A stretch of 20,093 bases of DNA from Treponema sp. UBA7570. Its GTDB lineage: Bacteria > Spirochaetota > Spirochaetia > Treponematales > Treponemataceae. The stretch's first letter is position 1; every line of letters begins with the position of its first letter. Where the stretch lies: NCBI GenBank assembly GCA_002477955.1, contig DLLE01000023.1, positions 9,542 to 29,634 of the forward strand. The letters are read 5' to 3'. This document shows positions 7,498 to 15,367 of this stretch, piece after piece. The position numbers were made by a program, and so were the translations under genes. The notes under the pieces are model-generated. The model did not search any database, was not told where the DNA came from, and saw only the letters and a list, made by a program, of their open reading frames with translations.

Positions 7498-8204
7498 TAA
7501 AAAGTTTGTCCTTTAAAAATTACACGAACCTGTTTGTAAAGTCCTTCGCCTTCGCTGATTGTTTCAACTTCTGGAACATCGTTGAGAGTAGTGTGAATCA
7601 AACGGCGTTCAAAAGGATTCATTGGTTCAAGCAAAACCGATTTGTGTGTTGAGCGAACTTTGTCTGCCGTGTTGTAAGCAAGATGAACAAGATTTTCTTC
7701 ACGGCGAACGCGATAATTTTCTGTATCGAGAATTACACGTACATCTTCACGTCCAAGATGTCCTGCATAAACGTTTGCAAGCAACTGAAGAGCATCAAGA
7801 TTTTTACCACGGCGGCCAATCAAAATCGAAGAAGCTTCAGAAGTAAGTTTAATCCCAATTTTTTTGTCTTCGCGGAAAGAAATTTGAACTGCGGCTTCAT
7901 ATCCCATTTTAGAAATTATTTCGTTTACAAAATCAATAAGTTTCTGTTCAAAATCATCCTGCGCAAGCGGATTTGTAACAGTTCTTTTTGCAACATTTTC
8001 AGGGTCGTAAGAACGTCCGCTGTCAGAATTTACATTCGTTTCTTTTACAGGCGTAATGCGAATTTTTACGTAGCCTGCTTTAAAAAGCGATTTTTTCTGT
8101 GTTTCAACAATTTCTACATCAAATTCATCACGTTCAAGACCAAGTTCGGCGGCAGCTTTTTCAATAGCTTCTTTTTCATTTTTTCCTTCAAATTCGTAAT
8201 TCAT
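7497..8204 (-). CDS. khpB: RNA-binding protein Jag/KhpB (Jag_N + KH + R3H)
   Basis: The 235-residue protein has three parts: a Jag N-terminal domain (1-53, ending KAGYVKIRITPV), a type II KH domain (about 90-165) with the RNA-gripping loop G130-R-R-G133, and an R3H domain whose R200-x3-H204 motif is intact in NPFERRLIHTTL. In Gram-positive bacteria KhpB binds RNA and affects cell division and envelope growth; here that is by analogy. Its place after yidC is widespread in bacteria. GGAG six bases before the ATG is a good ribosome site. A terminator-like hairpin and a second stem-loop separate it from yidC, so it may be partly uncoupled. It overlaps the next gene by one base. Confidence 0.93.
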   Translation of the reverse strand: MNYEFEGKNEKEAIEKAAAELGLERDEFDVEIVETQKKSLFKAGYVKIRITPVKETNVNSDSGRSYDPENVAKRTVTNPLAQDDFEQKLIDFVNEIISKMGYEAAVQISFREDKKIGIKLTSEASSILIGRRGKNLDALQLLANVYAGHLGREDVRVILDTENYRVRREENLVHLAYNTADKVRSTHKSVLLEPMNPFERRLIHTTLNDVPEVETISEGEGLYKQVRVIFKGQTF

Positions 8205-8236
8205 TTATTTCTCCATAAAAAGTTCAAAGTGCTTAC

Positions 8237-8273
8237 TGGATGTGAAAAATTCTTCGAATTAATTCCACATCCA
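8237..8273. promoter_or_regulatory. Stem-loop in the jag leader
   Basis: TGGATGTG (8237-8244) pairs perfectly with CACATCCA (8266-8273). Inside, AATTC and GAATT pair around TTC. It lies 33 bases upstream of the jag start and just after the yidC terminator-like hairpin. No T-run follows toward jag, so it is unlikely to be a terminator in that direction. Confidence 0.5.
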
Positions 8274-8275
8274 AT

Positions 8276-8313
8276 AAAAAAACATCTCCAAAAAAATTCA
8301 GAGACGTTTTTTA
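8276..8313 (-). terminator. Terminator-like hairpin after yidC
   Basis: On the minus strand AAAAAACGTCTC pairs with GAGATGTTTTTT (one G-T pair) around a 12-base T-rich loop, and the stem ends in a T-run. It starts 3 bases after the yidC stop. It may end or attenuate yidC transcription before jag; no clear jag promoter was found beyond it. Confidence 0.6.
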
Positions 8314-8315
8314 AA

Positions 8316-10046
8316 TTATTTTTTTATTTTTGCGTTGATAAACAACTGCTGTCCAAGCTGAATCAAGTTGCTGACTGTCCAGTAAAGCAAAAGTCCAGAC
8401 GGAGCATTGTAGAACAGGAAGAAGAACAAAATCGGCATACCGTACATCATCATCTTCATCTGCATAGCACTCTGACCGGCAGTAGTTCCACCGTTTTGTG
8501 TAATTTTTCCAAACAAAAGCTGACTGATTACATAAATTACCGGCAAAATTCTGATTTGATTTCCAAGGAAAGGCAAATTGAATTTCAATGTTGCCACATG
8601 GTCACCAGCACTCAAATCGCTAATCCATCCAGGAATAAAACTTGCTCCACGGAATTCAAAATAATTGTTGAACAAGTTGTACATTGCAAACAAAATTACG
8701 AACTGGAAAAGCATTGGCAAACATCCAGAAAGAGGATTATAACCAATTTCTTTATAAAGTTTCATTGTCTGCTCGTTGAGTTTTTGAGGATTATCTCTGT
8801 ACTTTTCCTGCAAAGCCTGCATTTTTGGCTGCAAAGCCTGCATTTTTACAGTACTTTTTGCAGTTTTAGCTGTAATAGGGAACATTGCAAACTTCAAAAT
8901 TGCTGTAACAATTATGATCGAAACACCCCAGTTATGAACAAGCTTATTTATCATTTCCAGTAAGAATTTTAGGACAATTTCAAGCCAGCTTAAAAATCCA
9001 CTTGTCTGAATGCTGTTGTCAAAACGAACTCCATCAAGTTTCCAAACGTTGTTTTCCGGTACATTATAAATTCTCAAATCTTTTTCGTTGCGAGGTCCAA
9101 CATAAACATAATATGTATCGTTAGAACCATTTGCATCTACAGCTTTACGAGAAACAATTGCCTGAGCATTTGTTTTATCTTTTAAATCAGTTTTTGAAGA
9201 ATAGGTAACTTTACTGTTCATTGAAGAACTATCAGAAGGGCAGAGCAAAACTTCAAAATATTTTCCTGCCATCGAAATCCAGTTCCATTCTTTTTCGTAA
9301 GATTTTGTCTGGTTTGTACCAAGAATAATTCTTTTTTTATTTTTGCCGTTGTATGAAATAAACTGACGATTTTCGTAGCGATTAACTTTTGGATTGTAAA
9401 ACGGTCCCATCTGAGGAGAAGTTCTCAAAGAATAACTTGAACCATTTAAATCCAAGCCCTGAAAATTTTCTCCAGGGGCAACTGTAACATCAAGCTTAAA
9501 AACATAATCGTTTGGATTAAAGGTGTATGTTTTTACAAGTGTAAATTCACCTTTAGAGCCGTCCGGATTATTTACAACATAATTTTTGAAAAATCCGATT
9601 TTATTTTCATCAATTTTTTTAGAAACAAAAATATCGTTTATGATTGAATTTTCAGCGCCGCCGACAGAAACCGCAAATGCACGGTTAGAATCGGTAATAT
9701 TATCTGCCATCTGAATAAAACCATTTGTATCTGAATCGATATGGTCTTTTAATTCATAACCGACAATGTCACCGCCACGATTTGTAAAAGTAACTTTTAC
9801 TTTATTTGTTTCGACTATGAAATTTTCTTCTGCAAGAGAATCCGAATTCTGTGAATTTACAATGCCAATTTTTTCAGGAATATTTTTTTCAATATTTTCT
9901 GAATTTTCAGCGGCAACTTCAATAGCAGTAGTTTCATTTTTCTGAGTTACAGGCTGTGGCTTTGGCATAAAATAAGTCTGCAAAAAGAAAAATCCAATCA
10001 AAACAACAGACGAAAGGCCAATTGCCCACGCAGTATTTTTTTCCAT
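8316..10046 (-). CDS. yidC: Membrane protein insertase YidC
   Basis: YidC inserts and folds inner-membrane proteins, alone or with Sec. The 576-residue protein has the Gram-negative layout: an N-terminal membrane anchor (about 7-27), a large periplasmic P1 domain (about 70-340), then the Oxa1-like core from 350. The core contains HNWGVSIIIVTAILKFAMFPIT, the QALQPKMQALQEKYRDNPQKLNEQ hairpin, GCLPMLFQFVILFAMYNLF, and a final NAPSGLLLYWTVSN segment. The conserved arginine of the hydrophilic groove (R366 in E. coli) appears as K385. The C-terminus is short and basic (NAKIKK). CGGAG eight bases before the ATG is a good ribosome site. It is preceded by yidD after a 38-base gap. Confidence 0.97.
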   Translation of the reverse strand: MEKNTAWAIGLSSVVLIGFFFLQTYFMPKPQPVTQKNETTAIEVAAENSENIEKNIPEKIGIVNSQNSDSLAEENFIVETNKVKVTFTNRGGDIVGYELKDHIDSDTNGFIQMADNITDSNRAFAVSVGGAENSIINDIFVSKKIDENKIGFFKNYVVNNPDGSKGEFTLVKTYTFNPNDYVFKLDVTVAPGENFQGLDLNGSSYSLRTSPQMGPFYNPKVNRYENRQFISYNGKNKKRIILGTNQTKSYEKEWNWISMAGKYFEVLLCPSDSSSMNSKVTYSSKTDLKDKTNAQAIVSRKAVDANGSNDTYYVYVGPRNEKDLRIYNVPENNVWKLDGVRFDNSIQTSGFLSWLEIVLKFLLEMINKLVHNWGVSIIIVTAILKFAMFPITAKTAKSTVKMQALQPKMQALQEKYRDNPQKLNEQTMKLYKEIGYNPLSGCLPMLFQFVILFAMYNLFNNYFEFRGASFIPGWISDLSAGDHVATLKFNLPFLGNQIRILPVIYVISQLLFGKITQNGGTTAGQSAMQMKMMMYGMPILFFFLFYNAPSGLLLYWTVSNLIQLGQQLFINAKIKK

Positions 10047-10084
10047 TGTTTTTCTCCGGAAATTTTATTTTCTATTTTTTTTAG

Positions 10085-10306
10085 TTATGGAACTGGATCG
10101 TAACCGCCCCTAAATAAAGGATTGCATTTAAAAATCCTTTTTACAGTAAGACAACAACCCTTAAAAGCACCATGTTTTTTTAACGCCAAAAGTGCATATT
10201 CTGAGCAACTTGGATAAAATCTACAGCATTTCGGAAATAGTGGCGAAATACAAAGCCTGTAAACTTTTATAAAAAAAGACAAAAATTTTACAACGAAATT
10301 TCGCAT
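10085..10306 (-). CDS. yidD: Membrane protein insertion efficiency factor YidD
   Basis: The 73-residue protein carries the full family signature: an amphipathic N-terminus (VVKFLSFFIKVYRLCISPLFP), the cysteine-rich CCRFYPSCSEYALLALKKHG, and the closing CNPLFRGGYDPVP. YidD is a small peripheral inner-membrane protein that helps YidC/Sec insertion. Its start overlaps the end of rnpA by 19 bases and lacks a good ribosome site, so translation is probably coupled to rnpA. The rnpA-yidD-yidC order is the classic arrangement. Confidence 0.95.
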   Translation of the reverse strand: MRNFVVKFLSFFIKVYRLCISPLFPKCCRFYPSCSEYALLALKKHGAFKGCCLTVKRIFKCNPLFRGGYDPVP

Positions 10307-10671
10307 TCTTTTAAAAGCCCAGCTTTTTTACATAATGTTTGAAATTGATCACACCGCGAGTGGAACGAATCTTTTTCGGCAGGAGGATACACTAAAAAAA
10401 GCATATCATAGCCAGTGTTCAGGTATGATTTTAGATTTCTAAAGATTTCTCGGCTAAACCGCTTTGCACGGTTACGTTCAACAGCATTACCAAAACCACG
10501 GGGAAGAGGAAATCCAATTCTATTGAATTTCAAGTTGTTGGGAAGGTAAAACAATTTCGCCCCAACAACGCTTACTCTTTTCCCGTTTTTAAACAGATTC
10601 TTGAATTCTGAAGCACGTTTTATTCTTTCATCGAAAGTAAAACGCCTAGACTCTGACAAGACTGTTTTCAT
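10288..10671 (-). CDS. rnpA: Ribonuclease P protein component
   Basis: The 127-residue basic protein has the RnpA signature R58-GFGNAVERNRAKR-71 and an N-terminal RRFTFDERIKRASEFKNLFKNGKR segment typical of the substrate-leader-binding face. It joins the RNase P RNA, whose gene is not in this window, to trim the 5' ends of tRNA precursors. Only 11 bases separate its ATG from the rpmH stop, with no Shine-Dalgarno (ATTCTTTTAAAA), so it likely depends on rpmH translation for initiation, a common way to keep RnpA scarce relative to L34. Confidence 0.95.
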   Translation of the reverse strand: MKTVLSESRRFTFDERIKRASEFKNLFKNGKRVSVVGAKLFYLPNNLKFNRIGFPLPRGFGNAVERNRAKRFSREIFRNLKSYLNTGYDMLFLVYPPAEKDSFHSRCDQFQTLCKKAGLLKECEISL

Positions 10672-10682
10672 TTTTAAAAGAA

Positions 10683-10838
10683 TTAGTATTTATTCTTTTC
10701 GTCAGCTACAGAAAGCTTTGAACGACCCTTTGCACGACGACGGGCAAGAACTGCACGTCCACCGCGAGTTGCCATGCGAGCACGGAATCCGAATTTTCTA
10801 TTTCTTTTAACTTTACTTGGTTGATATGTTCTTAACAT
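10683..10838 (-). CDS. rpmH: 50S ribosomal protein L34
   Basis: A 51-residue, arginine/lysine-rich protein starting MLRTYQPSKVKRNRKFGFR, with MATRGGRAVLARRRAKGR at its centre, is unmistakably L34. It is a little longer than the usual 44-46 residues because of a charged tail, SVADEKNKY. GGAG lies 9 bases before the ATG. A four-codon out-of-frame mini-ORF (ATG TTC CCA TGT TAA) starts inside the ribosome site region and ends across the rpmH start codon; it may be accidental. This is the first gene of the rpmH-rnpA-yidD-yidC run. Confidence 0.97.
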   Translation of the reverse strand: MLRTYQPSKVKRNRKFGFRARMATRGGRAVLARRRAKGRSKLSVADEKNKY

Positions 10839-10860
10839 GGGAACATTCTCCTTATTTTAC

Positions 10861-10881
10861 GGACACTGTTAGACAGAATCC
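10861..10881. promoter_or_regulatory. Hairpin in the rpmH leader
   Basis: GGACACTGT and ACAGAATCC pair around TAG with one mismatch and one G-T pair. It lies in the rpmH leader, 22 bases before the ATG. There is no T-run after it, so it is not a standard terminator. Confidence 0.35.
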
Positions 10882-10912
10882 AAATTTTAAACAAAAAAGT
10901 ATAGTGCGATAG

Positions 10913-10942
10913 AATATAACAAATTTAATTGCTATTAGTCAA
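10913..10942 (-). promoter_or_regulatory. Promoter of the rpmH-rnpA-yidD-yidC run
   Basis: On the minus strand TTGACT (10937-10942) and TATATT (10913-10918) are separated by 18 bp. The -35 box lies inside the last codons of the DUF721 gene. Transcription would start near 10906, leaving a leader of about 68 bases. Confidence 0.6.
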
Positions 10943-11467
10943 CATATCGTTTTTTATATCGTCGAACATTTTTTGAATTTCCGACGGTAACTCTTTTTTC
11001 TGACCAGAATTTTTATAAACAAAGCCTTTTTTTTCAAGTTCTTTTTGTTCTCTGTTTATTCTAAATTCTTCGGCATTCCGCTGTTTTTCTTCATCAATTT
11101 TCCGATGAATTTTTGAAATTTCTGCATTTGTACCAGCTAGACGAAAGGCGAGGGTTTCAATTTTAATCTCTGGAATTTTCATCTTGAAACCTTTTAAGAT
11201 ATATTTTTTATAATTTCCAAGCATTTGAATCCAACCGGGATGATCCGCTTCCACAAGCAAAATTCCGTTTTTTAAATCGATTACATGCGAATGGCTCGCC
11301 ATATTTTTTCCAATATTTTCTCCGTTTATGCTATTCGATCTTATTGATTCAACAATCTGCGTCCACAAATTTGAAATTTTATTTCCCTGTCGAACTTGTT
11401 CCGGATCAATATTCTTCATAATTCTTAAAACCATATCGGAAGCTTTTATAAAATTACTGTCGTTCAT
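10925..11467 (-). CDS. DUF721/DciA-like protein
   Basis: The 180-residue protein has an N-terminal DUF721 domain (about 10-110): a helix with W35 in NLWTQIVES, then IDLKNGILLVEADHPGWIQML and IETLAFRLAG. Residues 115-180 are a charged helix rich in Glu, Lys and Arg. DUF721 includes DciA, which loads or assists the replicative helicase in bacteria lacking DnaC/DnaI. That role fits its place beside dnaA, dnaN and recF but is inference. ATG 11467 follows GGAGG by 8 bases and overlaps the recF stop by 14 bases; an upstream in-frame TTG at 11491 is less likely. Confidence 0.85.
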   Translation of the reverse strand: MNDSNFIKASDMVLRIMKNIDPEQVRQGNKISNLWTQIVESIRSNSINGENIGKNMASHSHVIDLKNGILLVEADHPGWIQMLGNYKKYILKGFKMKIPEIKIETLAFRLAGTNAEISKIHRKIDEEKQRNAEEFRINREQKELEKKGFVYKNSGQKKELPSEIQKMFDDIKNDMLTNSN

Positions 11468-12554
11468 TCCAAATTCCTCCGTTGATTTCAAAAATCTTTG
11501 TTCCTTCCTTCATATATCTTTCGTAAGGTTCGCCAGGCAAAAATGTACAGAAAAGTTGATCATATTCCGGCAAAAGCTGAGTCACAAGCTGTCTTTTATC
11601 AGGATCCAGTTCTAAAAGAACATCGTCCATAAGCAAAATCGGTTTTTTTCCAGTTACATTTGCATAAAAAATTGCCTGTCCGATTCTAAGAAGAATTGCC
11701 AAAAGTCGTCTTTGTCCTGTAGAAGCCGTCGAAGTAAAATCAGTTCCATTTCTAAAAAACTTAATCTTGTCGCGATGAGGTCCGCTCATTGTCGTCATAA
11801 CAGCTTTGTCAATTTCTATTTTTGACTGCAAAATTTCAAATGCCTTTTGCGCCGAAGGAATAATATTCAAACTGTCATCAGATTTCCAACTTGGTTCATA
11901 TTTTATGGCAACCCCGTCAATTCCTGTAATTTTTTCATAAAGCTTTCCAAAAAACTGGTTAAACTGAAAAATTGTATCCCTTCGTTTTTTTTCAATTTCA
12001 ATTCCATTTTGGACAAGCTGAGAGTCAAAAATTTCCAGCATTTCGTAATTTTTTTCTTTTAACGAAAAATTGCGGCTTTTTAGAATTTTTTTATAATTTC
12101 GGCTTGTGTCAATGTAGAGAACGTCGTACATCGAAAGACACTGATCAACAAAAAAACGGCGGCGTTCAGGCTCTCCAACGGCAAATTCTAAATCATCGTG
12201 GCAAAACAAGACACAAGGCATTGTATTTATCAGTTCTTTACGGTCTTTTATCCATTTTCCGTTTTTGTCGATTTTCTTTTTTCCATTTTCAAAAAAAATC
12301 GAAATATTTTCTGTTGAACCATTTTCAAGCCGATACATAGTTTTTATCGAAAAATCTGAAAAACCTTTTGTTGCAACTTCTGCATCGGCCCGAGTTCTAA
12401 AAGAATTTCCGTAAGCTGAGTAATAGATTGATTCGAGTAAATTACTTTTTCCCTGTCCATTTTCCCCGACAAAATAAATCTCCTTTGAGAGAAGATTTAT
12501 CGTTGAGTTCTGAAGATTTCTGTAATTTACAAAAGAAACTGAAAGTACAGGCAT
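11454..12554 (-). CDS. recF: DNA replication and repair protein RecF
   Basis: The 366-residue SMC-like ATPase helps RecO/RecR load RecA at gaps. Motifs are in order: Walker A G30-ENGQGK36-S, the middle GPHRDK at 258-263, the ABC-type signature STGQRRLLAILLR (278-290), and Walker B LLMDDVLLELD (307-317). Length and start are normal. It begins 8 bases after dnaN with a weak AAAGG ribosome site close to the ATG, so coupling to dnaN is likely. It overlaps the DUF721 gene at its end. Confidence 0.97.
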   Translation of the reverse strand: MPVLSVSFVNYRNLQNSTINLLSKEIYFVGENGQGKSNLLESIYYSAYGNSFRTRADAEVATKGFSDFSIKTMYRLENGSTENISIFFENGKKKIDKNGKWIKDRKELINTMPCVLFCHDDLEFAVGEPERRRFFVDQCLSMYDVLYIDTSRNYKKILKSRNFSLKEKNYEMLEIFDSQLVQNGIEIEKKRRDTIFQFNQFFGKLYEKITGIDGVAIKYEPSWKSDDSLNIIPSAQKAFEILQSKIEIDKAVMTTMSGPHRDKIKFFRNGTDFTSTASTGQRRLLAILLRIGQAIFYANVTGKKPILLMDDVLLELDPDKRQLVTQLLPEYDQLFCTFLPGEPYERYMKEGTKIFEINGGIWNERQ

Positions 12555-12562
12555 CTGCCTTT

Positions 12563-13678
12563 TTAAGCCATCTGCATCGGCATAATAATGTGGAAATAAT
12601 CTTCCGCAGGTTCTGGAAGCATTGTTACAGCTTTCATTTCGCCTGAGAATTCAAATTTTATTCTTTCAACATCCATTACACGTAAAGGCTCTTCGATATA
12701 TTTGTAATTCATTGCAATTGTAATTTCATCGCCTGCAAATTCACACGGAATTTCAACTTCTGCATCTCCAGAATCAGATTCTTGTGAAGTAAGTCTTAAA
12801 ACTCCAGGGCAAATGTTAAAGAAAACCCTTCCTGCTTTTTTATCAACCATGACAGCAGTTTTTTTAAGAGCTCCAATTAAATCGCTTTTCTGAACCTTAA
12901 AATTATAAGACTGAGATTCCGGAATTACGCGCATATAGTTTGGAAACTGTCCATCAATAAGAGTTGAAGAAAGTTCGTAATTCTGAAAACGGAAAAAAAT
13001 CATTTTATCGACAATAGCAATTGAAATGTTTCCTTCGTCAGAAAGATGTCTTGCGACAATATTTAAAACTTTTGGATGGACAATTGCCGCCGGAAAATCT
13101 GCAATTCCCTCTGGAAATTCTTTTGAAGCATAAGCAAGACGGCGACCGTCAGTTGCTACAAGAACAAGTTTATTATCTCTTTTTTCAAAATAAACTCCAT
13201 TCATAAAATAGCGGGTTTCATCTGCGCTAACTGCAAAAGAAGTCTGGCTGATCATTTTTTTTATTTCTTTCGATGGAACTTCAAAGAAAGGAACTTTTTC
13301 TGCAATTGGAAATTCTGGGAATTTATCCTGAGATGTGCATTTTAACTGGAATTTATTTTTTTTAGTTGAATGGCGAATCAAGGCAACTGTCTGATTATCC
13401 TTTTGCTGCAATTCAAAATCAATTTCGCCTTCATCAAGAACTGAAAGAATTCCCAAAAATTTATCACAGAATACAGTTGTAGAACCTTCTTCTTCAATTT
13501 CAACAGGAATCTTTGTTTCAAAATTTACTTTTATGTCTGTTGCTTTTATTGTAAGAGTGTTGTTCTGTGCAATAAAAAGGACATTAGAAAGAATTGATAT
13601 TGCGCTTTTTGTGGAAATGATTTCCTGGGCAATTGAAATCTCATTTATCATTGAATTTCTGTCAAAAGTAAACTTCAT
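12563..13678 (-). CDS. dnaN: DNA polymerase III sliding clamp (beta subunit)
   Basis: The 371-residue protein is the ring-shaped clamp that tethers DNA polymerase III. It begins MKFTFDRNSMINEISIAQEI, carries the central ATDGRRLAYASKEF motif of domain 2, and ends YFHIIMPMQMA, matching the usual -YLIMPMRL tail with slight variation. AAGGAG 8 bases before the ATG is a strong ribosome site. It is transcribed away from the origin and leads the dnaN-recF-DUF721 run. Confidence 0.98.
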   Translation of the reverse strand: MKFTFDRNSMINEISIAQEIISTKSAISILSNVLFIAQNNTLTIKATDIKVNFETKIPVEIEEEGSTTVFCDKFLGILSVLDEGEIDFELQQKDNQTVALIRHSTKKNKFQLKCTSQDKFPEFPIAEKVPFFEVPSKEIKKMISQTSFAVSADETRYFMNGVYFEKRDNKLVLVATDGRRLAYASKEFPEGIADFPAAIVHPKVLNIVARHLSDEGNISIAIVDKMIFFRFQNYELSSTLIDGQFPNYMRVIPESQSYNFKVQKSDLIGALKKTAVMVDKKAGRVFFNICPGVLRLTSQESDSGDAEVEIPCEFAGDEITIAMNYKYIEEPLRVMDVERIKFEFSGEMKAVTMLPEPAEDYFHIIMPMQMA

Positions 13679-13941
13679 TTTTGGACTCCTTAAAAAGTTT
13701 TATTTTCAAAATTTTTTTTATATACACAAACTAATAAATTCTAAATTTTAATAAATTTAGTAATAGTAATAATAAGAGTTGTGAATTTGTTGATAACTAA
13801 TTTAACTCTTTGTTGTTTAAAGAATTAAAAAGTTGATAACTCTGTAGATTGAATTCACATTAAATTCACAAATTCACAGATCTAAATGTTTTCCACACTT
13901 TTTACACAACATATTACCATAAGATTAACAATTTGTGTTTT
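13679..13941. other. oriC: Probable chromosomal replication origin (oriC), dnaA-dnaN intergenic region
   Basis: This 263-base, very AT-rich gap lies between dnaA and dnaN, the origin site known in other spirochaetes such as Borrelia. Using TTWTNCACA as the DnaA-box consensus, two full matches lie at 13889-13897 (TTTTCCACA) and 13900-13908 (TTTTACACA). ATATACACA at 13720-13728 matches 8 of 9. AATTCACA recurs three times at 13852-13878 and once inverted at 13780-13787, each preceded by A or G; these match 7 of 9. TTATCAACA (minus, 13788-13796) and TTATCAACT (minus, 13831-13839) are further weak forms. An A+T-only stretch with TAG/TAA triplets at 13741-13775 is the likely unwinding site. Confidence 0.85.
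13758..13775 (+). other. Candidate DnaA-trio element
   Basis: Six consecutive triplets read TAG TAA TAG TAA TAA TAA, followed by GAG and then the DnaA-box-like cluster at 13780-13796. Read 3'-5' from the boxes outward this is AAT AAT AAT GAT AAT GAT, which matches the DnaA-trio pattern described for bacterial origins, where DnaA engages single strands during opening. Confidence 0.55.
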
Positions 13942-15360
13942 TTATTTTCTAAAATCTTTTGTTGCGCGAATCAGCAGGTTTACTGTTGAATTCATTGAAG
14001 AATCAGTTTTTAAAAGACTTTCAACTTTGTCGCGCGCATGCATAATTGTTGTGTGATCTCTTCCTCCAAATTCATTTCCGATTTCTGTAGTTGAATATTC
14101 TGTTAAAGAGCAGCAAATATAAATTGAAATTTGTCTTGGAATTACGAATTTTCTGTCTTTCTTTTTGCTTTTTAGGTCAGAAACTGAAACATTGTAATGC
14201 TCAGCAACTACTTTTTGAATATTTTCAATTGTGATTGTTCCAGAATAAGGGTCATTTATTGTATCTCTAAGCTGATTTTGAGCAATTTCGACAGTGAGAG
14301 GCTTTCCTACAAGTTCCGCAAAGCCAATTGATTTTGTGATGCAGGATTCAATATCGCGGACGTTTGTCTGACAGTTTTTTGCAATATATTCAATTACATC
14401 TTGAGGAATAGATTTATGAAGAAGTTCCAGTTTTTTTTGAATGATTGCAAGCCTGTTTTCGTAATTTGGAGGCTGAAGGTCAACATTTAAACCGCGGCTA
14501 AAGCGAGAACTGATTCTTTCTGTAAAACCTTTTAATTCTTTGATTGGACGGTCGCTTGTAAAAACAATCTGTCCGTTTTTATCGTAAATTGAATTGAAAG
14601 TATGAAAAAGTTCTTCCTGAGTTCCTTCTTTTCCTTCAAGAAACTGAATATCATCAAGAAGAAGAACGTCAAGACTGCGATATTTTTTCTTAAAATTGTC
14701 TATTGTTTGATTTTTAAGCGAGGCTGTAAATTCATTCGTAAAATTTTCAGCGCTTGTATAGGCGATTTTTGTTTTTTCGTTGTTTGAATAAATAAAATTT
14801 CCCAAAGCCTGCATAAGATGAGTTTTTCCAAGACCAACTCCACCGTAAATCAATATTGGGTTGTAAGCTTTTCCTGGATTTTTTGCTGCCGAAATTGAAG
14901 CATTGTAAGCGTAAATACTGTTTTCGCCCGGAACAAAGGTTTCGAAAGTAAAATTTTCATTTAATTGAGGATGCTTTTTATGAGAATTTTCAGTTGGTTC
15001 GGATTTTTTTTCAACCTGATGAACAATTTCTGGTTCCGCCGTTTTTGTTTTAGGTTCTGGCAAAGGTTCTTTTTTTGGAATTGAAACGGTCTGTTTATTT
15101 TTTACAATGTGGGTGATTGAAATTTGCTGTCCAGTCAATTCGTTTATTTTATCTTCGAGTCTTTGAACGTATTTTTTTGAATTCATCTGAATCCACATAA
15201 ATTCTGAAGAAACAGAAACAGTAATTTGAGAAAGAGTGTCTTCTACGTAATCCATATTAAACCAGAGAGTAAATTCGTCCGACTGATTGTTTTCGTTCAT
15301 TTCTTCTCGTATTTGTTTAATTGCTTCTTCAAAAAAATCTTTGTAATTCTGGCTGGACAT
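13942..15360 (-). CDS. dnaA: Chromosomal replication initiator DnaA
   Basis: The 472-residue initiator has its four domains: N-terminal helicase-contact domain (1-85), a Pro/Lys/Glu-rich linker (about 90-130), the AAA+ domain with Walker A G174-VGLGK179-T and Walker B D236-D237 in LLLDDIQF, the sensor/arginine region SSRFSRGL, and a C-terminal DNA-binding domain with the signature GGRDHTTIMHA (432-442). It binds the boxes in the neighbouring gap and melts the origin. No Shine-Dalgarno is near the ATG; an AAAGGTG lies 16 bases off, and a perfect TATAAT lies 7 bases off, so the message may be leaderless. It is transcribed toward oriC and is divergent from gyrB. Confidence 0.98.
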   Translation of the reverse strand: MSSQNYKDFFEEAIKQIREEMNENNQSDEFTLWFNMDYVEDTLSQITVSVSSEFMWIQMNSKKYVQRLEDKINELTGQQISITHIVKNKQTVSIPKKEPLPEPKTKTAEPEIVHQVEKKSEPTENSHKKHPQLNENFTFETFVPGENSIYAYNASISAAKNPGKAYNPILIYGGVGLGKTHLMQALGNFIYSNNEKTKIAYTSAENFTNEFTASLKNQTIDNFKKKYRSLDVLLLDDIQFLEGKEGTQEELFHTFNSIYDKNGQIVFTSDRPIKELKGFTERISSRFSRGLNVDLQPPNYENRLAIIQKKLELLHKSIPQDVIEYIAKNCQTNVRDIESCITKSIGFAELVGKPLTVEIAQNQLRDTINDPYSGTITIENIQKVVAEHYNVSVSDLKSKKKDRKFVIPRQISIYICCSLTEYSTTEIGNEFGGRDHTTIMHARDKVESLLKTDSSMNSTVNLLIRATKDFRK

Positions 15361-15367
15361 AGAACTG

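Noticed and set aside
7683..8963. A 426-codon plus-strand frame opposite jag and yidC
   Set aside because: It is antisense to two certain genes, its protein is low-complexity (Phe, Lys, Asn, Cys rich), and it crosses the intergenic hairpins.
13758..13775. TAG/TAA run as a simple trinucleotide microsatellite
   Set aside because: Chance slippage cannot be excluded, but its fixed place beside the DnaA-box cluster favours the origin explanation, so it is kept as a candidate.
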